Assembly: GCF_028681615.1 (NCBI RefSeq)
Contig: NZ_JAQUHV010000001.1
Location: 310,001 to 374,000 of the forward strand
Reading direction: 5' to 3'
Length of the DNA stretch: 64,000 nucleotides
Origin: Sulfuricurvum sp.
Lineage (GTDB): Bacteria > Campylobacterota > Campylobacteria > Campylobacterales > Sulfurimonadaceae
Each line of letters begins with the position of its first letter. Positions within the stretch are counted from its first letter, which is position 1. Shown here one piece after another: positions 54,798-62,995 of this stretch. The translations under genes and the position numbers were made by a program. The notes beneath the pieces are model-generated. The model had not been told where the DNA came from and did not search any database. It worked only from the letters and a program-made list of their open reading frames with translations.

Positions 54798-55802
54798 TTA
54801 TTGTTTATTAATAAACAATGCCATTTCAATGAGACGGTTTGAATAGCCCCATTCGTTATCATACCACGCCATGATTTTAATTAAATTTCCGTCGATTACC
54901 TGTATCAGGTCATCTGCTACTGTAGCACTGAAACTCGAACCTACGAAATCCTGCGAGACACGATAACGTTCATCTACCTCTAAAATCCCTTGCATCTGAT
55001 GATGGGCGTACGATTTAAAAAGAGCACTGACTTCTTCTTTACTCGTCCGCTTTTTCACCACAACATTTAGATCGACCATCGACACATCCGGAGTCGGGAC
55101 ACGGACACTTTGTCCGTGAAGTTTCCCTTCCAGATTCGGCAAGACAAGACTTAGGGCTTTAGCGGCACCTGTCGTCGTCGGAATCATATTGAGTGCTGCT
55201 GCTCGGGAACGACGTTTATCGCTTCCGTGTGCCGAGTCGATAATCGCTTGACCGTTGGTGTACGCATGAATCGTGGTCATAAGCCCTTTTTCAATCTCAT
55301 ACGTTTCATCAATAATTTTTGCAATCGGTCCCAGACAATTGGTCGTACACGAAGCATTAGAAATAATACGTTCGCCTGCGTAAAGGTGTTCATTAACACC
55401 CAATACAAACGTCGGGATAGTACTGTCTTGCGTAGGGGCGGAGAGAATAACTTTTTTGACCCCTTTATCCAAATGGTGACGTGTTAAAGCTTCCGTCAAA
55501 AACAGACCGCTGCATTCCAAAACAACATCAGCACCCAGTGCGCCGAAATCGAGATTTTCAGGGTTTTTTTCACACAATATTCGGACTTTATTTCGCCCGA
55601 TTTGTAGATACTCATCCTCTACCATTGCCACATCCGTTCCAAAGGATCCATGAACCGAATCGTTTTGGAGGAGATAAAGTATCATATCGATTGAAGCCAT
55701 ATCGTTAATCGCTACGAGCTCAATATCTTCGCGTGAAGCGATGATACGGGTAACACAGCGACCGATACGACCGAAACCGTTAATAGCAATCTTCAATGCC
55801 AT
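54798..55802 (-). CDS. gap: Glyceraldehyde-3-phosphate dehydrogenase
   Basis: 334 residues from the ATG at 55802 (AAAAAGGTG upstream); the in-frame ATG at 55841 is outside the family start. NAD site AINGFGRIGR (6-15), catalytic Cys152 in SNASCTTNCLGP, and AWYDNEWGYSNRLIEMA at the end. First gene of gap-pgk-tpiA-fabI and divergent from nadD. The last codons and stop are a 20-bp palindrome (54800-54819). Confidence 0.96.
   Translation of the reverse strand: MALKIAINGFGRIGRCVTRIIASREDIELVAINDMASIDMILYLLQNDSVHGSFGTDVAMVEDEYLQIGRNKVRILCEKNPENLDFGALGADVVLECSGLFLTEALTRHHLDKGVKKVILSAPTQDSTIPTFVLGVNEHLYAGERIISNASCTTNCLGPIAKIIDETYEIEKGLMTTIHAYTNGQAIIDSAHGSDKRRSRAAALNMIPTTTGAAKALSLVLPNLEGKLHGQSVRVPTPDVSMVDLNVVVKKRTSKEEVSALFKSYAHHQMQGILEVDERYRVSQDFVGSSFSATVADDLIQVIDGNLIKIMAWYDNEWGYSNRLIEMALFINKQ
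54800..54819. repeat. Perfect 20-bp AT palindrome at the gap stop codon
   Basis: ATTGTTTATTAATAAACAAT at 54800-54819 reads the same on both strands and encodes the last residues of Gap (LFINKQ) plus one base of the stop. It may form an mRNA hairpin between gap and pgk. Confidence 0.6.
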
Positions 55803-55831
55803 CACCTTTTTCCTAAAACTAAATAGGGGGG

Positions 55832-55855
55832 ATTTTACCAAAAATCGGTTATAAT
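55832..55855. promoter_or_regulatory. Divergent -10 boxes of gap and nadD
   Basis: Plus-strand TATAAT at 55850-55855, 24 bases before the nadD ATG, and minus-strand TAAAAT at 55837-55832, 29 bases before the gap ATG. The two promoters are nearly back to back. Confidence 0.5.
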
Positions 55856-55879
55856 TACGATTAAAAGAAGTTAAGGCTT

Positions 55880-56425
55880 ATGAAGCTTGCTCTCTATGGC
55901 GGAAGTTTTGATCCGCCGCATGCCGGACACGTCCGTATCGTTAATGAAGCGTTGAAGATTCTGCCTGTAAATCGGTTGGTAATCGTCCCAGCATCACGAA
56001 ATCCATTTAAAGCTACAGTACGCGCGAGCAGCGCCGTACGGTATAAATGGCTAAAAAGTATTTTTGCTGCTTATCCGAATGTCGAAATCAGCGATTTTGA
56101 GATTCAACAAAATCGCAGCGTCCCGACAATCGAAACGGTCAAACATTATGCGACTTTATACGATGAAATCTACCTTATTATCGGGGCAGACAATCTAGAG
56201 AAGCTTCATGAATGGCATCGATTTGAGGAATTAAACCGTATGGTACACTGGGTTGTAGCTTCACGGGGCAATATCCCTATTCCGAAAAATATGATTTCCC
56301 TCAATGTCAAGGAGGAAATCAGTTCAACCGATTTTCGTTCATCCTTCAGCTCTCTAGGGCTTGAACCGAACATCGAAAATGACATTATCACTTACTATAA
56401 GGAACTCAATGAATCCGAGAATTGA
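55880..56425 (+). CDS. nadD: Nicotinate-nucleotide adenylyltransferase
   Basis: Adenylates nicotinate mononucleotide in NAD synthesis, working with NadB encoded at 10-11 kb. 181 residues: GGSFDPPHAGH at 8-18 (HxGH), VPASRNPFKA near 37, IIGADNLEKLHEWHRFEEL near 95-113 (core GADNLEKLHEWH), and SSTDFRSSFS near 145 in place of the usual ISST-x-IR. The order nadD-rsfS with a 17-base overlap is widespread. Confidence 0.95.
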   Translation: MKLALYGGSFDPPHAGHVRIVNEALKILPVNRLVIVPASRNPFKATVRASSAVRYKWLKSIFAAYPNVEISDFEIQQNRSVPTIETVKHYATLYDEIYLIIGADNLEKLHEWHRFEELNRMVHWVVASRGNIPIPKNMISLNVKEEISSTDFRSSFSSLGLEPNIENDIITYYKELNESEN

Positions 56426-56735
56426 AAAAATAAGCGCTATCCTCGACCAAAATAAGGCCGAAGCAATCGAGGTTTTTGACCTCCACGGAGGCGATTATTT
56501 CGCTGACTACGTTATCCTTGCCACATCGTTAGGGGAGCGCCATACTCTTGCCTTACTCGACCATCTCAAAAAAGGGCTCAAACCTGAAGAGCAATTTTTG
56601 TATGTCGATGAAAGCGGAGACTGGGTAGCTATCGATTTAGGCGATATCCTAATCCATATCCTTACCCCTCAATACCGGGTCAAATACGATTTGGAAAGCT
56701 TTTTAGGTGAGATTGCAGCCCGAAAGAATAAATAA
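56409..56735 (+). CDS. rsfS: Ribosomal silencing factor RsfS
   Basis: Binds L14 on the 50S subunit and blocks subunit joining in poor nutrients. 108 residues from the ATG at 56409: EAIEVFDLHGGDYFADYVILATSLGERHTLALLDHL (core DYFADYVILATS), DESGDWVAIDLGDILIHILTPQYRVKYDLE (core WVAIDLGDILIHI). It overlaps nadD by 17 bases. Together with Hpf and 6S RNA in the same window it belongs to the slow-growth toolset. Confidence 0.95.
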   Translation: MNPRIEKISAILDQNKAEAIEVFDLHGGDYFADYVILATSLGERHTLALLDHLKKGLKPEEQFLYVDESGDWVAIDLGDILIHILTPQYRVKYDLESFLGEIAARKNK

Positions 56736-56738
56736 AAC

Positions 56739-57485
56739 GTGTTTGTTCTAAAAAAACTTATCTCTAGTTTTTTTACCCCTTTCGGTATTTTTTTTATACT
56801 GAGTGCAATCAGTCTCCTTTTTTGGTTTAAGAAATCGCATAAATCGGCAATAGCAACAGCCATTTTTGCCTTTCTTTGGATCAGCCTACTTAGTTATTAC
56901 CCATTTAGTTCCCAATTACTTTCCCCTTTAGAACAAAGCTATCCAGCCATGAATACTCCTCCTGCATCAGTGCATTATATCCATGTATTAGGTTCCGGAC
57001 ATGTCTCTAATCCAAAATTTCCGCTCTCCTCCCAACTTGAAATCAACGGTTTGGTCCGCGTCATTGAAGGGATCCGGCTCTATAAACTTTCCAAACAATG
57101 CAAATTGATTTTTAGCGGGTATGCCGGAAAAGATCCGATTTCAGAAGCGCAAATAAATGGAAAAATGGCAATGGCAATGGGGGTGAGTCCATCTGATATC
57201 ATTTTACTTGATGCGCCCCGAGATACATTTGAAGAGGCGATAGCCGACAAGACAATTTCAGGCAATGAAACTGTCATTTTAGTCACCTCAGCATCGCATA
57301 TGCCACGGGCAAAAACCCTTTTTGAAAAAGCCGGAGTCCGCGTTATTCCGGCTCCAACAGATTTTGAAGCTAAAAAAAGGGAACCTTATTGGAAATTTCC
57401 ATCTGCTGAAGGGTTAGAATGTTCCGAAAAAGCATTTCATGAATATTTTGGACTTATTTGGGGAAGATTGTCTGGGATTTTATAA
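56739..57485 (+). CDS. YdcF/ElyC-type DUF218 membrane protein
   Basis: 248 residues from a GTG at 56739, 3 bases after rsfS. Two N-terminal membrane helices (about 10-27 and 36-55), then the DUF218 domain: IHVLGSGHVSNPKFPLSSQL (about 84-103, core LGSGHVSN), LIFSGYAGKDPISEAQ, RDTFEEAIADK and VILVTSASHMPRAKTLFEKAG. E. coli ElyC has this topology and acts in envelope and peptidoglycan precursor homeostasis. Weak Shine-Dalgarno, so it is probably translated after rsfS. Confidence 0.87.
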   Translation: MFVLKKLISSFFTPFGIFFILSAISLLFWFKKSHKSAIATAIFAFLWISLLSYYPFSSQLLSPLEQSYPAMNTPPASVHYIHVLGSGHVSNPKFPLSSQLEINGLVRVIEGIRLYKLSKQCKLIFSGYAGKDPISEAQINGKMAMAMGVSPSDIILLDAPRDTFEEAIADKTISGNETVILVTSASHMPRAKTLFEKAGVRVIPAPTDFEAKKREPYWKFPSAEGLECSEKAFHEYFGLIWGRLSGIL

Positions 57486-57536
57486 GAAAACTGTTTATGA
57501 TTTATAACTGAAAAAGAAAGAGGTTTCTAAAGAAGA

Positions 57537-57613
57537 TGGTGCGCCCGAAGGAATTCGAATCCCTGACCGCCGGTACCGCAAACCGGTGCTCTATCCAGCT
57601 GAGCTACGGACGC
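57537..57613 (-). tRNA. tRNA-Arg (anticodon GCG)
   Basis: 77-base cloverleaf including encoded CCA. Acceptor GCGTCCG / CGGGCGC (one G-U), D arm GCTC-AGCTGGATA-GAGC, anticodon stem CCGGT / ACCGG with loop TTGCGGT (anticodon GCG, codon CGC), a 5-base variable loop, and T arm AGGGA-TTCGAAT-TCCTT (one G-U). Most bacteria read CGN with an ACG (inosine) tRNA, so the G34 form is worth noting. Confidence 0.96.
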
Positions 57614-57671
57614 ATCTTTTAAAGAGAACGAAATTATATCTCAAAAAGCTTAAAAAAGCATTAATGGTCTT

Positions 57672-58187
57672 TTAGCGAAGTTGATTGATCTTTAATACAA
57701 ACTCTACTTCCGCTTTTGACAATCTAAGCTCTTTGGCGATAGCATCCACTTCAACCCCTTGATTGTAGCGACTGATCACCTTCTCATCATCCAAACCGCT
57801 GATTGAAGTAGGGAGAGAAAGGTTACGAATTCGCTCTTCAAGATAACGGAGTCGATTTTCCGTTTTTTCTTTATACGCACTAAAGCTCCCCTCAATTTGA
57901 CCGAGAGACTCCAAAATAGGTATCGATATTTCATTCACCTCTCGTCCCAGCTCTGCATGCAGCGAATGTTGTTCACGGGGGACACTTTCTTGAAGTGACG
58001 TGATAATTTCCAACTCTTGCTTGAGCCGCTTATCCAGCATGAACAGTTCACGGTGCAAATCTTCAACCGCTTTCGCAACCGCACGGATCTGAGAAGTCAC
58101 TTCCCCCTCTTTTGTAATAACGTAATAGATAAGCCCTACAACCATTACCGCCAATGCGATTAGGGCAATCTCTATCGTATGATTCAT
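57672..58187 (-). CDS. Membrane-anchored coiled-coil protein with helix-turn-helix-like C-terminus
   Basis: 171 residues: one N-terminal membrane helix (about 6-25), a long coiled coil (about 28-125, QIRAVAKAVEDLHRELFMLDKRLKQELEIITSLQ, core residues only), and a C-terminal stretch (VISRYNQGVEVDAIAKELRLSKAEVEFVLK) shaped like a helix-turn-helix. This layout is that of the DUF6115-type proteins of Campylobacterota; the function is unknown. It overlaps the next upstream gene by 4 bases. Confidence 0.65.
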   Translation of the reverse strand: MNHTIEIALIALAVMVVGLIYYVITKEGEVTSQIRAVAKAVEDLHRELFMLDKRLKQELEIITSLQESVPREQHSLHAELGREVNEISIPILESLGQIEGSFSAYKEKTENRLRYLEERIRNLSLPTSISGLDDEKVISRYNQGVEVDAIAKELRLSKAEVEFVLKINQLR

Positions 58188-58705
58188 TCAAGCCCTTTCA
58201 TCTGACGGATCATAGCCCGTTCGCACGCTGTCATATAATATCCCCACTCTTTTTCGTCCCGAACGTGCATTTTTTCAATTTTTGCCAACGACGAATCGAT
58301 GGCTTCAAAAAAGAAAGCTATTTCACGTTTGGGGAATGTTGCTATTTCGACACGGCCGTAATAATGTTTACCCGGCTCAAAACCTTCCGTGCTGAGCTTG
58401 AAGTGTTCCAAACCGATACTCTCGATGAATGCTTCCTTTGCAAGCGCTAAACGCTTAGGATATCCCTTAGTCAGCAGCAACTCGATTTTATCGATTTTGC
58501 GGTAAAGCTCTACCAACAGATTGAGCATCACCGCATCGTTATCGTTCGTTTCACCTCGAATTTTTGCGTGTTTTACCCATTGTCCGATAGAGTCTTCATC
58601 CGTTTCGCTGATCTCATTAAACTCCAGCTCATATTTTTCGCTATCTGTTCCTACTTCTTCGTACACCAAATCAATCGTTGCGGTTACAAGTCTTATTTCA
58701 CTCAT
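58184..58705 (-). CDS. Hypothetical protein, possibly PilZ-like
   Basis: 173 residues, soluble, acidic N-terminal half with helices (about 45-90) and a beta-rich second half (LEHFKLSTEGFEPGKHYYGRVEI, then FPKREIAFFFEAID) ending in a helix (EWGYYMTACERAMIRQMKG). The second half has the look of a PilZ-type barrel with a C-terminal helix, but no RxxxR motif was found, so c-di-GMP binding is uncertain. It overlaps mqnP and the coiled-coil gene by 4 bases each. Confidence 0.55.
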   Translation of the reverse strand: MSEIRLVTATIDLVYEEVGTDSEKYELEFNEISETDEDSIGQWVKHAKIRGETNDNDAVMLNLLVELYRKIDKIELLLTKGYPKRLALAKEAFIESIGLEHFKLSTEGFEPGKHYYGRVEIATFPKREIAFFFEAIDSSLAKIEKMHVRDEKEWGYYMTACERAMIRQMKGLE

Positions 58706-59562
58706 ACTATCACCTTATCTAAAATTATTAATCCGATAAATACAAATCCCAAATAGCCGTTTACCGTAAAGAATGCCCGATCGATCTGGGTAAAATCCTT
58801 ACGTACCAAATAATGCTCATAGGTGAGCATAGCCCCCGAAAATACAACTGCCAGTATGGCAGGATATCCCAAACCGGCTTCAAATACAAAAAGTGCCCAA
58901 AAAAGGACACTAAGGATATGAAACGATGCCGATATTTTTAGTGTCGCGCTGCTTCCGTAACGGGAAGGGATCGAATGCAGATTATTGGTCCGATCAAAGT
59001 CCATATCCTGCAGTGAGTAGAGCAAATCAAATCCGGCAACCCAGAAAACTACTCCGATACTCAACCAAAAAGACCATAACGGCACATAGCCCAGTACGGC
59101 GATTGCACCGGCAATGGGAGCCATTCCCAACGAAATACCCAATACGATATGTGCCATCGAACTAAACCGTTTAAAATACGAATAACTGAGCAATACAACC
59201 AATACCGGTACGCTCAAATAAAACGCAAGCTCGTTAATGAAATAAGCGACTGCTATAAATACGACAGCATTGACAGCCGTAAAAATGAAGATGGATGCTC
59301 CGTCCAATCGTCCGTCTACACTCGGCCGCCCTGCGGTCCTAGGGTTATGTTTGTCAAATTTGCGATCCACGTAGCGATTAAAACCCATCGCCGCATTTCG
59401 TGCACTGATTGCCGCTAAAGCGCCTAACAGCAAAAGTTTAAATCCGAACCATCCGCCGGCTGCAACAATCATAGCAGTAAAAATAAAAGGTAAAGAGAAA
59501 ACGGTATGTTGAAACATAACCAGTTCATTAAAATCTCGTAATCTTTTCGCGATTCGCTGCAC
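58702..59562 (-). CDS. mqnP: UbiA-family polyprenyltransferase (MqnP-type, menaquinone synthesis)
   Basis: Integral membrane prenyltransferase of 286 residues with about eight helices. The first Asp-rich motif is NRYVDRKFD (Asn62, Asp66, Asp70), followed by PRTAGRPSVDGRL; the second is DLLYSLQDMDFDRTNNLHSIP near 170-190. The gene is annotated ubiA in many Campylobacterota. Since these organisms make menaquinone by the futalosine route (mqnC is at 29 kb), the MqnP role is the likely one. It heads a three-gene unit with the two hypothetical genes. Confidence 0.88.
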   Translation of the reverse strand: MQRIAKRLRDFNELVMFQHTVFSLPFIFTAMIVAAGGWFGFKLLLLGALAAISARNAAMGFNRYVDRKFDKHNPRTAGRPSVDGRLDGASIFIFTAVNAVVFIAVAYFINELAFYLSVPVLVVLLSYSYFKRFSSMAHIVLGISLGMAPIAGAIAVLGYVPLWSFWLSIGVVFWVAGFDLLYSLQDMDFDRTNNLHSIPSRYGSSATLKISASFHILSVLFWALFVFEAGLGYPAILAVVFSGAMLTYEHYLVRKDFTQIDRAFFTVNGYLGFVFIGLIILDKVIV

Positions 59563-59624
59563 AGAAAGCCTTTGATAAATGAAGTCTATTTATTTTATCG
59601 TAATTTCTCTTTTACATCATAACA

Positions 59625-59644
59625 ATGAGCACATATGTGCTCAT
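59625..59644. promoter_or_regulatory. Perfect 20-bp palindrome between mqnP and miaA
   Basis: ATGAGCACATATGTGCTCAT reads identically on both strands, in the 151-base divergent gap. It is a candidate binding site for a dimeric regulator; no repeat of it was found elsewhere in the window by eye. Confidence 0.55.
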
Positions 59645-59681
59645 GAGCCTACTGCTGAAGTAAACCCAGTGTTAATGTAGT

Positions 59682-59713
59682 CTATCGGGATTTTATTCCG
59701 ATAGCGTTATAAT
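59682..59713 (+). promoter_or_regulatory. Hairpin plus -10 box directly at the miaA start
   Basis: CTATCGGGA-TTTTA-TTCCGATAG (59682-59704, one G-U) followed by TATAAT at 59708-59713. The -10 touches the first ATG (59714) and ends seven bases before the second (59720), so a normal start point would fall on that ATG. Confidence 0.5.
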
Positions 59714-60616
59714 ATGAATATGAAACAATTAGCACTTATCGGTTCCACTGCTTCCGGAAAAAGTGATCTTGCTCTTGAGCTTGCACTGAACTATAATGCT
59801 CTTATATTATCGATCGATTCACTCAGTATTTACAAAGAGATTAATATCGCTTCGGCTAAACCCTCTTCCGAGGAGCTCAGTCTTGTTGAGCATTTCGGTA
59901 TCGATCTCTTATACCCTTATGAGAATGCCAGTGTCATTACCTTTATCGACGAATACAACCGTATTCGAGACAAGGCATTAGAAGACGAAAAAAACCTCAT
60001 CATCGTAGGCGGAAGCAGCTTTTATCTAAAAAGTATGATAGAGGGTCTCTCAAATATTCCGAACTATTCTCCTGACACGATTGCACGCGCTAACAGTATG
60101 CTCACCGACCTTTCTGAGTGTCATACGATGCTCAAAGCTATTGATCCTCTCTATATGGGGAAAATTGCTACCAGTGACTCCTATCGGATCGAAAAGATGC
60201 TCTTAATCTATCTGGAAACAAACACTCCACCCTCTGAATGGTTCCGTGCTCATCCTCCTCAACCAATCATTACTGAATGTCCCGTATTCGAACTCAAAAT
60301 CGACAGAGCAATTTTACGTGAACGCATAGCCCTTCGAACACACAAGATGGTTCAAGCAGGACTGATCGATGAAGTAGCAGAGCTGGAACGGCTTTACGGA
60401 AGAATTCCCAACAGCATGAAAGCGATCGGTATACTTGAAACGCTGGAATTTTTAGACGGTAAAATTACTAAAGATGAACTGATCGAGTCAATAACAACCC
60501 ATACAGCGCAACTCGCCAAGCGACAGCAAACCTTTAACGCTAATCAGTTTAGTCTAAGTGGAAGTGGAGAAGCAAACAAGATAAGAACCAATGCGGAGGA
60601 AATACTCTTACAATAA
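59714..60616 (+). CDS. miaA: tRNA dimethylallyltransferase
   Basis: Adds dimethylallyl to A37 of UNN-reading tRNAs, the substrate for MiaB. 300 residues (298 from the second ATG, 59720, which fits a leaderless transcript). ATP site LIGSTASGKSDLALELA (about 7-23), SIDSLSIYKEINIASAKPS, FGIDLLYP, IIVGGSSFYLKSMIEGL near 95 and AQLAKRQQTFNANQF near 273. No Shine-Dalgarno is visible. The 3' end overlaps convergent pflA by 9 bases. Confidence 0.94.
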   Translation: MNMKQLALIGSTASGKSDLALELALNYNALILSIDSLSIYKEINIASAKPSSEELSLVEHFGIDLLYPYENASVITFIDEYNRIRDKALEDEKNLIIVGGSSFYLKSMIEGLSNIPNYSPDTIARANSMLTDLSECHTMLKAIDPLYMGKIATSDSYRIEKMLLIYLETNTPPSEWFRAHPPQPIITECPVFELKIDRAILRERIALRTHKMVQAGLIDEVAELERLYGRIPNSMKAIGILETLEFLDGKITKDELIESITTHTAQLAKRQQTFNANQFSLSGSGEANKIRTNAEEILLQ

Positions 60617-62965
60617 CCCCAAGGCATCTTTTGCCAGTTTTCCCCATGCAGAGGTTTTATCCGCTTTGATACTTGCGTTAAAGGCATCACGGGCTTCGCG
60701 TTTGTGCCCTAATTTTTGTTCGATCGCACCGATAAGGTATTGTTGTCGAGCACGTTTCTCTGTTTCGAGTTTTTGCTTGTTTAAGGTTTTAAGCACCGAA
60801 AGTGCCTCGCTGTCTTTCCCTAAATTTTGATAGGACTGGGCAAGTGTAAACTCGATATAAGGACTCTGGGTATAGGTTTTAGTTCTATCCTGCAGAGCAC
60901 TTACCTTACGCCCATACGTTTGAACCATCCCTTCGTCTTTACGTTTAAGTCCCAAACTGACCATTTGTGTATATCGCTCGATATCTTTAAAATCATTTGG
61001 ATAGGCACTTTCAACCGATTTTATATGACGAATCATCCCTTCATCATCACCCACTCGTTGGGCTGCATCAAACATGGTTCGATAGATGTCATTCAAAGGG
61101 GGATTTTTCTCAACACCCAATAGGGTAATAAGTTCTTCTCCCCCTTTAATCGCCTCTTTATATTCACCGAGTCCAAACTGGGTTTTCACCATACGTGAAA
61201 GCCAAATCTGCCGTTCGGCAATCGATTTTGATTTGAGGTGGCTTTGGGCTATTTTTTTTGCAGCGGCGTATTGGGTTGTTTTAAGTTCGCAATTAAATAC
61301 ATATTCATCCCATTCAGGGAGTAGCCGAATTTTATACATTTTTTGCAGTGTCATCGCTTCCGTGCATTTCCCCTCTTTGAGACGTGCTTTTTCCAAACCG
61401 ATGGCACTTTTTGAGATCATGCTGTTTGTTTCCGGATATTCGGTAGATTCCAAGCGGTACAAATCACTTTCAATATCCAAAATCGCTTGATATTTTTGTT
61501 CTTTAAAGAGAAGCTGTGCTTTTTTGTAAAGGGCTTTTTTACCGACACTGTCATTCCCGTAGCGCTCTATCAACTCATCGTATTTTTTGATTTCTTTTGT
61601 CGAATTTTTATCACCCTCATCAAAAAATAAACTGTCTTTTGCCCGACGTACTTCTTCTACAAACTGACCGTATTTATAATTCTCCAAATACTCATTAAAC
61701 CGTTTTAATGCTTCCGACTTCTTATCGGCTTTTGCCAATTCAACTCCAAGGGCTTTTAGGATCACCTCATACTCAGGAGACTTTTTATCGGTTGCATTTA
61801 AAAGAGATTCGCTAATGCGTGCTGACGTTTTAGGATCATTCTTTTCAAAGAATGTCTGTGCCATGGCCATGGCATTGTCTCGAACTTCTTTGAAATAATT
61901 CGGATTCGCCAATGCAATTTTGTCAACATATTGTGCCGCTTTTTTTGTATTTCCATTATTCAGTTCGATTTGGGCCAGTTTGAAAGCGGCTTCAGAAGCA
62001 ACAGGCACATCTTTACTGGCTTCAAGAGCTTTTTGATACAGCTGAATCGCATTTTTAATCTCTCCTGAACCTTCCAACTGTTCAGCTTTATAAAGCATCC
62101 CTAATGATGCAAACGGACTGTCCGCCTGTTCATCAAACAAACGGTCGAAAAAGTAATCCGCATCGACACTCTGACCAATTTTTCCATATGCATCGGCGAT
62201 ATAGGCCAAGACCTCTGCAACACTTGGATCCGAGGAGTAGTCTCGCAAAAACTGCTTAGCGATTTCAATGAGTTTTTCAGAATTTTCTTCGTGATGCAAC
62301 GCACGAATTTGATAGAGAAGTAATTCATTTTTAAATACAGTCTTCGGATAGTTCTTAAGAGCATTCGTACTGAGATCGAGCACTTTATCGTACCTCTTTG
62401 CCTCATATGCTTTTTTCATCTCCATATAATCAGTGACGTCTTGTACCCGTGCAATTTTTATCGGATTGCCTTTGAGATCAAGCCCTCCTACAATAGGTCT
62501 GATATCTTTTTTAATATTTATCGGAAAGTTAATTCCCGACTCCGGCGTTTGATTCATTGTAATCAACGGAAGAGAGTATGTATATCCGACCACACTCCAG
62601 TGCTTTGCTTTTCGAATGCTTCCTTGAAACGTTTCGGTCTCTTTTGAAAGATCAAATGCAAGAGGAATCAATTTCATTTTTGCTTTGGGAAGGATAGTGA
62701 TGGTATATCCCTGAGGTGAAGAAATACCTGTGATACTAAAGTGAGCGTTGTTTATTGGAGACAAGGTCTGCTTTGTCGCTTGAGGTATACGACAATCGAT
62801 TCGGCGTGTTTCGCCAAACTCATTATTTATTGCGTTACACGCGAATGGGTAAGCGTTTTGAAGGTGGAGGATACTAAACTTTTCTCCCTCTTCTTTTCCG
62901 GTTTGAATGGAGAGATCCATGGCAAATAAGGGGAAACAAAGGCATAGAGCAATCCAGTGTCTCAA
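60608..62965 (-). CDS. pflA: PflA-like flagellar TPR protein
   Basis: 785 residues: a signal peptide (about 1-15), a beta-rich N-terminal domain (about 18-160), then an alpha-helical TPR-type solenoid to the end (repeating patterns such as KAYEAKRYDKVLDLSTNALKNYP, core AKRYDKVLDLS, and NYKYGQF...). Length, signal peptide and position next to nuoN match C. jejuni PflA, a periplasmic scaffold of the flagellar motor needed for stator function. Direct residue motifs are not diagnostic, so the name rests on layout and synteny. Confidence 0.8.
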   Translation of the reverse strand: MRHWIALCLCFPLFAMDLSIQTGKEEGEKFSILHLQNAYPFACNAINNEFGETRRIDCRIPQATKQTLSPINNAHFSITGISSPQGYTITILPKAKMKLIPLAFDLSKETETFQGSIRKAKHWSVVGYTYSLPLITMNQTPESGINFPINIKKDIRPIVGGLDLKGNPIKIARVQDVTDYMEMKKAYEAKRYDKVLDLSTNALKNYPKTVFKNELLLYQIRALHHEENSEKLIEIAKQFLRDYSSDPSVAEVLAYIADAYGKIGQSVDADYFFDRLFDEQADSPFASLGMLYKAEQLEGSGEIKNAIQLYQKALEASKDVPVASEAAFKLAQIELNNGNTKKAAQYVDKIALANPNYFKEVRDNAMAMAQTFFEKNDPKTSARISESLLNATDKKSPEYEVILKALGVELAKADKKSEALKRFNEYLENYKYGQFVEEVRRAKDSLFFDEGDKNSTKEIKKYDELIERYGNDSVGKKALYKKAQLLFKEQKYQAILDIESDLYRLESTEYPETNSMISKSAIGLEKARLKEGKCTEAMTLQKMYKIRLLPEWDEYVFNCELKTTQYAAAKKIAQSHLKSKSIAERQIWLSRMVKTQFGLGEYKEAIKGGEELITLLGVEKNPPLNDIYRTMFDAAQRVGDDEGMIRHIKSVESAYPNDFKDIERYTQMVSLGLKRKDEGMVQTYGRKVSALQDRTKTYTQSPYIEFTLAQSYQNLGKDSEALSVLKTLNKQKLETEKRARQQYLIGAIEQKLGHKREARDAFNASIKADKTSAWGKLAKDALGLL

Positions 62966-62995
62966 TCCTTCCCCTTTTTTTCCTCATAGTGAGGA

